Positions 46,996 through 56,242 of a stretch of DNA of 64,000 bases are shown one piece after another. The DNA is from JAKAGZ01 sp963783855 (GTDB lineage Bacteria; Bacteroidota; Ignavibacteria; Ignavibacteriales; Ignavibacteriaceae), in assembly GCA_963783855.1 (NCBI GenBank), contig CAWAPE010000007.1, forward strand, positions 131,828-195,827, in the 5' to 3' direction. The first letter of the stretch is position 1, and the number at the start of each line of letters is the position of its first letter. Below the pieces are notes generated by a model, which saw only the letters and a list, made by a program, of their open reading frames with translations, searched no databases and was not told the origin of the DNA. Made by a program: the position numbers and the translations under genes.

Positions 46996-48471
46996 TTAAG
47001 GTTTAATACTAAAATATTCTCTTATCTTTTCAGCAAGTTCACGGTTTGTATTAATATTTACAAATTCATTTTTAGCTGGTAAGTAGTTGTAATCTTTTTC
47101 CCAATCTGAAATATTCTCCCTGATTTCTTTTAAAGCGTTACAAATGAAAGAAATTTCTTTATTTGTCATTGTTGGGTGAATTGACATTCTTATCCAGCCC
47201 GGTTTCTCGGAAAGGTCACCGTGATTTATTTTTTCTGTAATATGCTGCGATTGTTCGTGGGTAACGTGAAGCAAATAATGACCGTATGTACCTGCGCAGG
47301 AACACCCGCCCCGCATTTGTATTCCATAACGATCGTTTAATAATTTAACGATAAGATTATAATGAATGTTCTCGATATAAAAAGAAATTGCGCCGAGCCT
47401 GTGTTCAATATTTCCGGCAAGAATGTGAAGGCCTTTTATATTCTTCAATCCATCAAAGGTCATCTTCACCAGTTCTTCTTCACGGGCTTTTATATTTTCA
47501 ACGCCCATTTGTTCTTTTAGTTTTATACAGAGTGCTGCCTTGATTGTCTGTAAAAATCCCGGGGTTCCACCATCCTCGCGTGCTTCTATATTGGAGACAA
47601 ATTTGTGTTGCCCCCAGGGATTCGTCCAATCAACGGTTCCGCCGCCCGGGTTGTCCGGGATCAAATTTTTATAAAGCTTCGAATCAAAAATCAATACACC
47701 GGGTGTGCCGGGCCCGCCAAGAAATTTATGAGGTGAGAATAATATCGCGTCAAGTTTTTCCATTGGATCAGCCGGGTGCATATCCATTTCAGCGTACGGC
47801 GCTGAACAGGCAAAATCGATGAAACAAAATCCGCCGTGCTCGTGAACCATTTTCGCCATTTTATGATAAGGTGTTTCAATCCCCGTAACATTTGAACAGG
47901 CTGTGAACGCCCCAATTTTCAACTGCCTGTCTTCATATTTCTTTAATAATCTTTCAAGGTCGCGAAGATCAACAAGGCCTTCCTTTGTCGGTTTAATTAC
48001 AATAACTTCCGCAATTGTTTCCAGCCACGAAGTATGATTTGAATGATGTTCCATATGAGTCACAAAAACTACAGGGCGTAAATTTCCATCGAGCTTAACA
48101 AAAGAACGTAATTGCTCCGGTACTTTTAGTCCCAGAATCCGCTGCCATTTATTAATCATGGCAGTCATCCCCGAACCGGCTGTAATTATAGCATCATCTT
48201 TTGATGCGTTAACGTGATCTTTAATTATTTTGTGAGCTTGATGGTAGGAGAGCGTCATCTGTGTACCGGTCTCACTCGATTCTGAATGAGTGTTGCCTAC
48301 AAGCGGTCCGAATAACTTACAGATTTTTTCTTCAATAGGTTCGTATAATCGTCCACTGGCTATCCAGTCGGCATAGATCAATCTTTGTTCACCGTAAGGA
48401 GAAATAAATGTTGCATCGTGGCCAACAGTATTTGTTCTGAATTTTTCAAAATATTTTTCGAGATCGCTCAT
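46996..48471 (-). CDS. Class V aminotransferase (cysteine-desulfurase-like fold)
   Basis: A 491-residue PLP enzyme, reading from ATG 48471 (GGAG upstream). The longer frame to 48552 has no support. Features are LVGNTHSESSETGTQM, AGSGMTAMINKW (phosphate site), FVTHMEHHSNHTSW, FIDFACSAPYAEMDMHP and the Schiff-base Lys in FSPHKFLGGPGTPG. A RGGCSCAGTYGHYLL segment near 415 resembles the mobile Cys loop of desulfurases. The precise reaction is unknown. It converges on the aldehyde dehydrogenase gene with only 5 nt between the stops. Confidence 0.82.
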   Translation of the reverse strand: MSDLEKYFEKFRTNTVGHDATFISPYGEQRLIYADWIASGRLYEPIEEKICKLFGPLVGNTHSESSETGTQMTLSYHQAHKIIKDHVNASKDDAIITAGSGMTAMINKWQRILGLKVPEQLRSFVKLDGNLRPVVFVTHMEHHSNHTSWLETIAEVIVIKPTKEGLVDLRDLERLLKKYEDRQLKIGAFTACSNVTGIETPYHKMAKMVHEHGGFCFIDFACSAPYAEMDMHPADPMEKLDAILFSPHKFLGGPGTPGVLIFDSKLYKNLIPDNPGGGTVDWTNPWGQHKFVSNIEAREDGGTPGFLQTIKAALCIKLKEQMGVENIKAREEELVKMTFDGLKNIKGLHILAGNIEHRLGAISFYIENIHYNLIVKLLNDRYGIQMRGGCSCAGTYGHYLLHVTHEQSQHITEKINHGDLSEKPGWIRMSIHPTMTNKEISFICNALKEIRENISDWEKDYNYLPAKNEFVNINTNRELAEKIREYFSIKP

Positions 48472-48651
48472 CGGGGCTCCATATGGAATAACAAAATATG
48501 TATCAAATATAATGATTTTGGTAATGCTTTTACAGGCCGGTATTTGTAACAAAATTAAGTCTACTGACCAATACGGGTCGCTTAGACTGTTTTATTTTAA
48601 CTTGGTGCTTTTTTTTCTATTTTTAACCAATCAATAATAATACCCATCTTT

Positions 48652-49572
48652 ATGAAATATTTAATCGGTATTGACGGCGGCGGAACAGGTTCTTCCTGTG
48701 TAATTACCGATCCGGGCGGAAAAATACTATTTCGATGCAAAGGCGGACCAACCAATTTTTTAAGATATGATATAGATGAAGTTTGTAAAACTTTATATTC
48801 ATTAATAAATGAATGTAGAAAAAGCCAAAAAATTTCATTTAAGGATATCGGCGGTGTTGTAATTGGTACAGCCGGGGGTGGAAGAGAAAAAGATGCACAG
48901 TTTCTGGAAAATCATTTCAGAAAATATCTCAGATCAAAAAAGACATCCATAAAATCTATTAAAGTAGTTGATGACGGAATTATTGCGCTTGAAGGAGCTT
49001 TCTCCGGCGGACCCGGTTGTATACTGATTTCAGGAACCGGTTCAATAATTTACGGGAAAAATAAAAAAGGGAAATATTTTAGGTTAGGTGGATACGGGAA
49101 TAGAATTGGCGACGAGGGAAGTGGATACTCAATAGGACGAAATGGTCTGAATGCTGTTGCAAAAAATTTTGATGGCAGGGGTGAAAAAACTATGCTTACC
49201 GGTTATTTAAGAAGACATTTCAAAATTAATACCGGCCAGAATTTAATTGACAAAATTTATCGCGGAAATTTTGATATTGCTTCATTTGCGCCTTTTGTAA
49301 TTAAAGTAGCAGGTAAAAAAGATAAAATATCAATTAATATTTTAGATGATGAAGCGGGTGAACTTTTACTGCATTTAAAAGCGATGAAGAAATTGCTTAA
49401 TAATAAATTTGATGTAGCCTTTCTTGGCTCTCTGATTTCAGGTAAGAATTATTATTCTGATTTGTTAAAGAAAAAAATAAACAGAGAACTCAAAGGAGTA
49501 AAAATTGTTAAACCGGAAAACTCACCGGAAGTCGGTGCGGTATTATTGGCCAGGCAGCTTATTAAAGATTGA
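48652..49572 (+). CDS. BadF/BadG-type ATPase, probable N-acetylglucosamine kinase
   Basis: A 306-residue ASKHA-fold sugar kinase: IGIDGGGTGSSCVITD (phosphate 1), GVVIGTAGGGRE, CILISGTGSIIYG (phosphate 2) and GGYGNRIGDEGSGYSIGRNGLNA. These match the N-acetylglucosamine/glucosamine kinase branch of the BadF/BcrA family. The next genes encode an AmpG-like permease, a serine hydrolase and a NagZ-like hexosaminidase, so phosphorylation of recovered murein amino sugar is the likely role (inferred from context). Confidence 0.83.
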   Translation: MKYLIGIDGGGTGSSCVITDPGGKILFRCKGGPTNFLRYDIDEVCKTLYSLINECRKSQKISFKDIGGVVIGTAGGGREKDAQFLENHFRKYLRSKKTSIKSIKVVDDGIIALEGAFSGGPGCILISGTGSIIYGKNKKGKYFRLGGYGNRIGDEGSGYSIGRNGLNAVAKNFDGRGEKTMLTGYLRRHFKINTGQNLIDKIYRGNFDIASFAPFVIKVAGKKDKISINILDDEAGELLLHLKAMKKLLNNKFDVAFLGSLISGKNYYSDLLKKKINRELKGVKIVKPENSPEVGAVLLARQLIKD

Positions 49573-49611
49573 CCCACTTCAAATAATTTGTAAAGAATAA
49601 AAAGCAATTAC

Positions 49612-50901
49612 ATGACAAGCAAAAAAATATCTGTACGCAATCCCTGGAGCTGGGTTCCATCTTTATATTTAGCTGAAGGACTGCCTTATATAATTGTAAT
49701 GTCGGTTTCAGTGATTATGTACAAAAGGCTTGGTCTTTCAAACACAGACATTGCTTTGTACACAAGCTGGCTTTATTTGCCGTGGGTAATTAAACCTCTC
49801 TGGAGTCCGGTCGTTGATATACTAAAGACCAAGCGACTCTGGATAGTTTTAATGCAGTCATTAATAGGTATTGCATTTGCCGGTATTGCTTTTACAATTC
49901 CAGCCTCAAATTTTGTTCAGTACACTCTCGCATTTTTCTGGCTGATGGCGTTCAGTTCAGCAACGCATGATATAGCTGCTGATGGATTTTATATGCTTGC
50001 CCTTTCGGAACACGATCAGTCTTTCTTCGTGGGAATCCGTTCAACATTTTACCGTGCAGCAATGCTTACAGGAAATGGTTTGCTTGTAATACTTGCCGGC
50101 TATTTTGAAAACTCACTTGGTAATATTGCACATGCCTGGGCGATTTGTTTTTTCATCCTGGCTGCATTATTTGCATTCTTTTCAATTTATCACTTTTTTA
50201 TTTTTCCTTACCCTGTAAAAGATAGACCCGTAGTAGGAGATGATAACAGGAGTTTCCTGAAAAATTATTTCAGCACTTTTATAGTTTTCTTCAAAAAAAA
50301 TAAAATTATTATTGTCCTTGCGTATATTCTATTTTACAGGCTTGGAGAGGCACAGCTGGCAAAAATTGCTCCTCTGTTTCTACTTGATTCAAAGGCTGTT
50401 GGCGGTATAGCCTTATCAACGGAGCAGGTGGGATTTATTTACGGGACTATTGGTGTTATATTCCTTGTTATTGGAGGGATCACTGGCGGAATAGTGGCTT
50501 CAAGGAACGGATTAAAATATTGGATCTGGTGGATGGTTGCGGCAATAAACATTCCTGATCTTGTTTATGTCTTTCTTTCATATACGCAGACGTCAAATTT
50601 ATATTTAATTAATGCCGCGGTTGCACTTGAACAATTCGGGTATGGATTTGGCTTTACTGCATTTTTGCTATTCCTGATATTTGTTTCAGAAGGTGAGCAC
50701 AAAACTTCTCATTATGCAATAGCTACCGGTATTATGGCACTCGGAATGATGATACCCGGAATGATTAGCGGATGGATGCAGGAATTGATTGGCTATCAAC
50801 ATTTTTTCCTCTGGGTTTGCCTTTCAACAATTCCGGCTTTTATTTTAACAAAGTATATCCCGATTGATCCTGAATTCGGAAAGAAAAAGGAAGTTGCCTG
50901 A
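49612..50901 (+). CDS. AmpG-like MFS permease
   Basis: A 429-residue integral membrane protein with about twelve hydrophobic segments. It begins in the AmpG way (PSLYLAEGLPYIIVMSVSVIMYKRLGLSN, then SWLYLPWVIKPLWSPVVD) and has FSSATHDIAADGF. AmpG imports GlcNAc-anhydroMurNAc peptides for cell-wall recycling. It lies between a sugar kinase and a serine hydrolase/NagZ pair, supporting the role. The stop TGA ends one base before the ATG of the next gene, so the two are translationally coupled. Confidence 0.86.
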   Translation: MTSKKISVRNPWSWVPSLYLAEGLPYIIVMSVSVIMYKRLGLSNTDIALYTSWLYLPWVIKPLWSPVVDILKTKRLWIVLMQSLIGIAFAGIAFTIPASNFVQYTLAFFWLMAFSSATHDIAADGFYMLALSEHDQSFFVGIRSTFYRAAMLTGNGLLVILAGYFENSLGNIAHAWAICFFILAALFAFFSIYHFFIFPYPVKDRPVVGDDNRSFLKNYFSTFIVFFKKNKIIIVLAYILFYRLGEAQLAKIAPLFLLDSKAVGGIALSTEQVGFIYGTIGVIFLVIGGITGGIVASRNGLKYWIWWMVAAINIPDLVYVFLSYTQTSNLYLINAAVALEQFGYGFGFTAFLLFLIFVSEGEHKTSHYAIATGIMALGMMIPGMISGWMQELIGYQHFFLWVCLSTIPAFILTKYIPIDPEFGKKKEVA

Positions 50902-50902
50902 A

Positions 50903-52063
50903 ATGTTTAAGACTAAACAATTATATCTGGTTCTAATTTTATTTCCAATGCTGATTGCATGTACAAAACAAAACGGTGGAAATAAAACAGAAGAGAAAAA
51001 ATATGATTTTTCAAATGTAGAAAAAATCGTAAATACAGCAATAATAGATTCCGCTTTCCCGGGTGCGGTTGTCCTGGTGGAAAGAGAAGGGAAAATAGTT
51101 TTCGAAAAAGCTTTCGGGCATTTTACATATGATAAAAACTCAAATCCTGTGAAGTTAAATACTTTGTTTGATCTTGCATCACTTACAAAAGTAATTTCAA
51201 CAACCAATTGTGCTATGATTTGCATCGACAGAGGATTATTCAAACTTGATGATGAAGTTTCGAAATATATTCCCCAATTTGCACAGAACGGGAAAGGGAA
51301 TATCACGATAAGAAATTTACTGCTGCATAACAGCGGACTTCCGGCATTCAAACAGTATTATAAAATGTACAATAATTCCAGAGATGTTTTGAATGACATT
51401 TATGCCTCAAAATTGATTTATACGACCGGAACAAAAACAGTTTATTCTGATCTTGGGATTATTACTCTCGGTAAAATTATCGAGAAAGTTACCGGTATGA
51501 AACTGGATGAGTTTGCGCAGAAAGAAATTTTTAATCCTCTTGGAATGAAAAACACATTGTACAATCCTCCCGATTCCTTAAAGAATAAATGCGCACCGAC
51601 GGAATTTGATAACTACTGGCGTCACAAGCAAATACAAGGAGAAGTACATGATGAAACCGCTTCTATGCTCAATGGAGTGGCAGGGCACGCCGGGCTTTTT
51701 TCTACCGTGGAAGATATTTCAAAAGTGCTGCAAATGCTTTTGCAGAAAGGGAACTATAACGGCAGGCAATTAATAAAACCGGAAACGATTTCATTGTTTA
51801 CAAAACGGCAATCGGAAAATAGTACTAGAGGACTTGGCTGGGATACAAAATCACGTAAAGGTTCTTCAGCCGGTAGTTTGTTCAGCGCTGATTCTTACGG
51901 GCATACCGGTTTTACAGGAACTTCTGTCTGGACAGACCCTGAAAGAAAACTATTTGTTGTTTTTCTTACAAACAGGGTTTATCCAAAGAGAGCTAATCAT
52001 AAGTTGTACAAGGTTCGTCCTGCGCTTCATAATGCTGTAATCAGAGCAATAGAAAACAAATAA
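50903..52063 (+). CDS. Serine hydrolase lipoprotein (class C beta-lactamase family)
   Basis: The start is ATG 50903, one base after the permease stop. It gives a lipoprotein signal MFKTKQLYLVLILFPMLIAC with lipobox LIAC. The 386-residue product has the penicillin-binding fold: DLASLTK (SxxK nucleophile near residue 95), YSDLG (YxN-like, the Asn being Asp), and GHTGFTGTS (KTG-like). Related proteins are esterases, DD-peptidases or beta-lactamases. In many Bacteroidota such a domain is fused to GH3 NagZ; here it is a separate gene directly before a GH3 gene. It probably acts on murein at the envelope. Confidence 0.85.
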   Translation: MFKTKQLYLVLILFPMLIACTKQNGGNKTEEKKYDFSNVEKIVNTAIIDSAFPGAVVLVEREGKIVFEKAFGHFTYDKNSNPVKLNTLFDLASLTKVISTTNCAMICIDRGLFKLDDEVSKYIPQFAQNGKGNITIRNLLLHNSGLPAFKQYYKMYNNSRDVLNDIYASKLIYTTGTKTVYSDLGIITLGKIIEKVTGMKLDEFAQKEIFNPLGMKNTLYNPPDSLKNKCAPTEFDNYWRHKQIQGEVHDETASMLNGVAGHAGLFSTVEDISKVLQMLLQKGNYNGRQLIKPETISLFTKRQSENSTRGLGWDTKSRKGSSAGSLFSADSYGHTGFTGTSVWTDPERKLFVVFLTNRVYPKRANHKLYKVRPALHNAVIRAIENK

Positions 52064-52099
52064 AACATTAATCAATTTTTATCAATCCAATTTTTGCTA

Positions 52100-53932
52100 A
52101 TGCTTAAAAAATTTTCCACAAAAAATTTCCTTTTCAGTTTTTCAATGCTGATTCTATTCTCCTTTTTTCCCTCAATGTTAAATAGGGGAATTCATGACAG
52201 GAAATTTCAATCAAAGGAGGAAATTAAATATCCTTCAGTATTTCCATTAACTAATGAGGACAAGGATTGGATCGAAAATCATCTTGTGAAAATGACAACC
52301 AGGGAAAAGTGCGCACAAATGATTGTACCGTGGGTTCTTGGAAAAGATTATTCAAACGATTCACTTGGTCTTGCAAGAATGACGCATTTTGTAAAGGACC
52401 TTAAAGTAGGTGGGTTGCTTTTTTCGACCGGGGATGTTTTAAATGAAGCAATTGATATAAATAAAATGCAGGAGATGGCAGACATCCCGCTGCTTATTTC
52501 AGCAGATTTTGAATCCGGTTTGGGAATGAGATTACCCGATGGTACAAGTTTTCCGTACAATATGGCTGTAGCCGCAACTGGTGATCCACAATTTGCTTTT
52601 GAAATGGCTAAAGTCATTTCAGCTGAAAGCAGAGCAATTGGAATTTTCCAAAATTATGCTCCAGTAGCAGATATTAATAATAACCCCGACAACCCAGTAA
52701 TCGGGATACGCTCTTATTCAGAAGATAGAAACATTGTAGCAAAATATACCGGAGAATTTATTAGAGGATCAAGGCAGATTGGCAATATATCAACAGCAAA
52801 ACATTTTCCCGGTCACGGAAATACTAAAATTGATTCACACATTGATCTCCCGCTTATTGAAGGGGACAGCACGTACTTGCTTAATAATGAAATTTATCCT
52901 TTTAAGCGATTAATTAATAATGATGTGCAATCTATTATGGTAGGTCATCTGGTTGTCCCTGCTCTGGAAGATAATGACAGCCTGCCTGCAACACTTTCCT
53001 ATAAAATTGTTACTGACCTATTGAAACACAAACTAGGATTTGACGGACTTATTATTACCGATGCGATGAATATGCAGGCGCTTACAAAATATTTCCGGGA
53101 GGATACTGCGGCAGTAATGGCAGTTAAAGCTGGTAATGATATTTTAATTATGCCGCCACATGTAGAAACTACGATCAATGCGTTGGTAGATGCCGTTCAA
53201 TCGGGAGAGATTGATATACTAAGAATTAATGAAAGCGTTAGAAAAATTCTGGCTGCTAAAAGATGGCTTCGACTTCAAAAAAATAAAATTTCCAATATTG
53301 ATGATATTGGAGAAAAAATATCTACCAAATCGAGTTTAGCACTTGCTTCAAAAATCGCTGATAGATCTATAACGCTTGTAAAAAATACGAGAAGGGTTAT
53401 TCCTATAAGGCCGGGGAGATATGGAAAAGTTCTGTCTGTTGCATTTTCTTTTGGAGTTGATGAAGACTCTTCGCTGACTTTTCAAGAAGGTGTAAAAGAA
53501 AATTTTAAGAATACCCAAATTTATATGCTCAATAAAGAAAGCAATACCAGGGAATATGACAGAATATTAAGAGATGCCAGAAAATCGAAGCTCATACTTG
53601 TACCTTATTATATGCGCCCGCCTTCCGATGAGGATTCGCAAAAATTATTTATAAAATTTAAAAAAGTAATTGAAAAATTATTGGTTTCAAGAGCACCTGT
53701 TGTATTGATAAGTTTTGGCGATCCTTATTTATTATCAAGGTATACAAATGCAAAGACTTATTTATCGGCTTTCAGTGATACACCTGTATCACAAAAATCT
53801 ATGTTGAAAGCTATGCTCGGGAAAATTGATATTACTGGTGAACTACCAATATCGATACCGAATACTCTTTATAGAATGGGATACGGAATTAAACTGAAAA
53901 AATTGAGCAGACAAGAAAAAGAATTTAATTAA
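52100..53932 (+). CDS. Exported GH3 beta-N-acetylhexosaminidase (NagZ-like)
   Basis: A 610-residue GH3 enzyme with an N-terminal signal or anchor helix (NFLFSFSMLILFSFFPS). The TIM-barrel domain has LLISADFESGLGMR, NYAPVADINNNPDNPVIG, KHFPGHGNTKIDSHIDLP (the His/Asp dyad of NagZ enzymes) and IITDAMNMQAL with the nucleophile Asp. A second alpha/beta domain follows at about 410-600. It removes GlcNAc from murein fragments. E. coli NagZ is cytoplasmic; this one is predicted to be exported. ATG 52100 is preferred over TTG 52094. Confidence 0.9.
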   Translation: MLKKFSTKNFLFSFSMLILFSFFPSMLNRGIHDRKFQSKEEIKYPSVFPLTNEDKDWIENHLVKMTTREKCAQMIVPWVLGKDYSNDSLGLARMTHFVKDLKVGGLLFSTGDVLNEAIDINKMQEMADIPLLISADFESGLGMRLPDGTSFPYNMAVAATGDPQFAFEMAKVISAESRAIGIFQNYAPVADINNNPDNPVIGIRSYSEDRNIVAKYTGEFIRGSRQIGNISTAKHFPGHGNTKIDSHIDLPLIEGDSTYLLNNEIYPFKRLINNDVQSIMVGHLVVPALEDNDSLPATLSYKIVTDLLKHKLGFDGLIITDAMNMQALTKYFREDTAAVMAVKAGNDILIMPPHVETTINALVDAVQSGEIDILRINESVRKILAAKRWLRLQKNKISNIDDIGEKISTKSSLALASKIADRSITLVKNTRRVIPIRPGRYGKVLSVAFSFGVDEDSSLTFQEGVKENFKNTQIYMLNKESNTREYDRILRDARKSKLILVPYYMRPPSDEDSQKLFIKFKKVIEKLLVSRAPVVLISFGDPYLLSRYTNAKTYLSAFSDTPVSQKSMLKAMLGKIDITGELPISIPNTLYRMGYGIKLKKLSRQEKEFN

Positions 53933-53951
53933 CAATAAGGAGATATATTTT

Positions 53952-54218
53952 TTGAAACATTTCATTATTAATGATTGGTGAAATTCTTGCTGGCAACGGA
54001 AAATTTTTGCAAAACGGGTATAATCAAAATATACTTTTGTTTTCAGGTCCAATGAATCCAAGAACAGGGGAATAGTTGTTGCAAAAGCGGAATCAATGGA
54101 AGCAACAAAAATTATTTTTCAGTTGGATCCATTTCAATTAAATAAAACTGCCGAATATAGCTTTATGGAGTTTGATCCTGTAAAATTTCAGGGCATTCTT
54201 AAGAATTGGGTTTCCTGA
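53952..54218 (+). pseudogene. Remnant of a YciI-family protein
   Basis: This gene remnant is too broken to make a long ORF. A ribosome binding site AAGGAGA (53937-53943) precedes TTG-initiated KHFIIN. Then, in another frame from 53971, EILAGNGKFLQNG and LLFSGPMNPRTG lead to TAG at 54073. One base later, in a third frame, IVVAKAESMEATK, LDPFQLNKTAEY and MEFDPVKFQGILKNWVS end at TGA 54216-54218. The SGPMNPRTGG-IVVAKAES pattern is that of YciI-like proteins. A G4 run at the second break (54067-54070) lacks one base, and about 12 residues are missing near the N-terminus. Confidence 0.75.
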
Positions 54219-54553
54219 GAATTAAAACCTGTATTGGTGGGCTGACGTCCATTATTAAATCAGCAATAATTATATTTCCAATAAATTTGAACAAAAAATG
54301 TTCTAATCCTGTGGATTCAATAATATAATTAATCGCGGAATAATTGTATCACAATAAAACATTTTCATGCAATTTATCTCGAAATACACATCCTCCATTT
54401 CTACTTTTCAAAACATTATTAAATTCTGACAACACAAATTCACGCTTTTTAGATTGAAATCGGTCCTTTTATCCGTCTATTTAGCCGTTAATCGGTAAAA
54501 ATCTCTTTGGTATAAAACTTGAATCTTCTGCGGTAAAAATATAGAGGTCATAT
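54219..54553. other. Intergenic region before the orphan LytTR gene
   Basis: About 335 AT-rich bases with no coding potential that I can support. Near its right end are two AATCGGT copies (54449-54455 and 54490-54496), similar to sequence upstream of the LiaF-like operon. They may be regulator sites but this is unproven. Confidence 0.35.
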
Positions 54554-55135
54554 ATGAAACCTGCTGATACTAAAAGTTGTAATAATAATGAAATAGGGAC
54601 AGAATATTTAAATCTAAAATCAAATGATATGGTTATGAAAACGGGAGCTAAAAGAAGTAGAGAATATAACAGCAACGGGAATGGTATTAGTGCCACTGTT
54701 GAAAGACAGACAAGGATTATTCCATTAAAAGATAATGTGGATAATTTAGGCTTCAAATTAAAACGGGAAGGAAGATCCGGCAAAAATGTATCTAAATTAG
54801 GGTATGATGACAGAATTTTTATTACAGTGAATTCTACTTCAAGATTTATAAAAATATCAAACATTCAATGCATTACTGCTGAAAAAGATTATACATACAT
54901 TTGTACTACAGATGATAAAAAGCTGCTGGTATTGCGTCCTATGATTGAATGGGAATCCAGACTCCCGGGTAATTATTTTGCCAGAATTCACCGTTCCACT
55001 ATTGTTAACCTGGACTATGTAGAAAAAGTTGAAAAATGGTTTAACTACGCATACAACGTTTACATTACAGGCTGGGATGAACCATTTCAGATGAGCAGAA
55101 GGTATGCTTCAAAAATTAAAGAAAGATTCAGATAA
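54554..55135 (+). CDS. Orphan LytTR DNA-binding protein without receiver domain
   Basis: A 193-residue protein. Residues 1-85 are low-complexity, Asn/Lys/Arg-rich and probably unstructured. Residues 95-193 are a LytTR domain (FIKISNIQCITAEKDYTYICT, FARIHRSTIVNLDYVEKVEKW). There is no receiver domain and no kinase next to it, so its activity is not controlled by ordinary phosphotransfer through its own N-terminus. It may regulate the small envelope genes downstream (inferred from position). Confidence 0.85.
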   Translation: MKPADTKSCNNNEIGTEYLNLKSNDMVMKTGAKRSREYNSNGNGISATVERQTRIIPLKDNVDNLGFKLKREGRSGKNVSKLGYDDRIFITVNSTSRFIKISNIQCITAEKDYTYICTTDDKKLLVLRPMIEWESRLPGNYFARIHRSTIVNLDYVEKVEKWFNYAYNVYITGWDEPFQMSRRYASKIKERFR

Positions 55136-55229
55136 TGGATATGTACGCCCTTTAATTACTAACTGGTAAATTAACGCTATTTTCCGTAATCTTTACACAT
55201 TAAATTTTATACATAATTTATGTGTAAAG

Positions 55230-56006
55230 ATGCATTTTAAATTCAGCAATATTTTTATCTCCCTGTTTTTCCCATTCTTAATATTTTTTTCATTTTCATG
55301 TGATAACAGTTCTGATCCTTTTTACCAGGGAACCACAGGCCCGGTAACAGGAGAAACACTATCATTTGGTAATGGAAAAGTAACTCCCTTTATTGAAACC
55401 GTAAAAAACGGGCCGCCGGTTAATGTAGGTGTAGCTTTCCAGGGAGATATAAAGGGCGGAATCGATTCAGCTAACAGCATATTATTTTATCTCAAATTTA
55501 CTCCCACAAATAACAATTCAATTTATGACCATATTACCATAAGATGGAACCCTAACGGTATTGTAAAAACAGGTGCATTTTCTTCTTCATATATTGCAGT
55601 TGATTTTAATCTGATTAACGAGAATGAACAAAATTTAATTGTAAAAGGAGATTCAGCAAAAAATTATAAGCAGCCGCCTTCTGAAGAAATACCTATGGAC
55701 TATAAATTATTGGAAAATAGTGCAACCGATAATTTTGGCGTCTTGTTTTTTGATTCCACATCGGCAGATATTTTAAGTGGAAAATTATCCAAAGAATTAA
55801 CATATGGGTTCTTTGACGGGGAAATAGTTTCGCACGATGTAGCTTTTACATATGATTATCTTAGTTTGGTATCTAAATTTGTTGGTGAAATAAAGCAGCC
55901 TCTGGTTTATCCAAAGGCGGGATATTATCCTGCTAAATATGTAATTTCCTATGAACCGACAAAAAATACATTTACAATTACTTTAACTGAGTTTATTAAA
56001 CATTAG
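55230..56006 (+). CDS. Lipoprotein, TTHB210-like (DUF5602) domain suspected
   Basis: A 258-residue protein with a lipoprotein signal (FISLFFPFLIFFSFSC, lipobox FSFSC). The part GETLSFGNGKVTPFIE, VNVGVAFQ and IYDHITIRWNPNG resembles TTHB210-like (DUF5602) proteins. The His-rich segment that normally follows is replaced by YIAVDFNLI, so metal-binding residues would be missing. The likeness is from memory of the family pattern and is tentative. Function is unknown. Confidence 0.55.
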   Translation: MHFKFSNIFISLFFPFLIFFSFSCDNSSDPFYQGTTGPVTGETLSFGNGKVTPFIETVKNGPPVNVGVAFQGDIKGGIDSANSILFYLKFTPTNNNSIYDHITIRWNPNGIVKTGAFSSSYIAVDFNLINENEQNLIVKGDSAKNYKQPPSEEIPMDYKLLENSATDNFGVLFFDSTSADILSGKLSKELTYGFFDGEIVSHDVAFTYDYLSLVSKFVGEIKQPLVYPKAGYYPAKYVISYEPTKNTFTITLTEFIKH

Positions 56007-56033
56007 ATTTCATCTAAAATAGAGGGAGGGGTT

Positions 56034-56222
56034 ATGACTTTGAAAAAATCACATGATAAAATGATTGGCGGGGTGTGTGGCGGAATTGCCGAGTGGCAGC
56101 ACTGGGATCCAACAGTTGTAAGAATTGGCTATGTCCTGCTTTCAATTTTCAGCGCGGGATTTCCGGGAATACTTGTTTATATAATTTTAATGCTGATTAT
56201 GCCTCCGGCAGATTCCAAATAA
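56034..56222 (+). CDS. PspC-domain small membrane protein
   Basis: A 62-residue PspC protein: LKKSHDKMIGGVCGGIAEW, DPTVVRIGYVLLSIFSAG and a hydrophobic helix ending MLIMPP. PspC domains take part in phage-shock/envelope-stress responses. GAGGGAGGGG precedes ATG 56034. It lies between two lipoprotein genes on the same strand. Confidence 0.9.
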   Translation: MTLKKSHDKMIGGVCGGIAEWQHWDPTVVRIGYVLLSIFSAGFPGILVYIILMLIMPPADSK

Positions 56223-56242
56223 AAGAATAGTGTGAAAATAAA

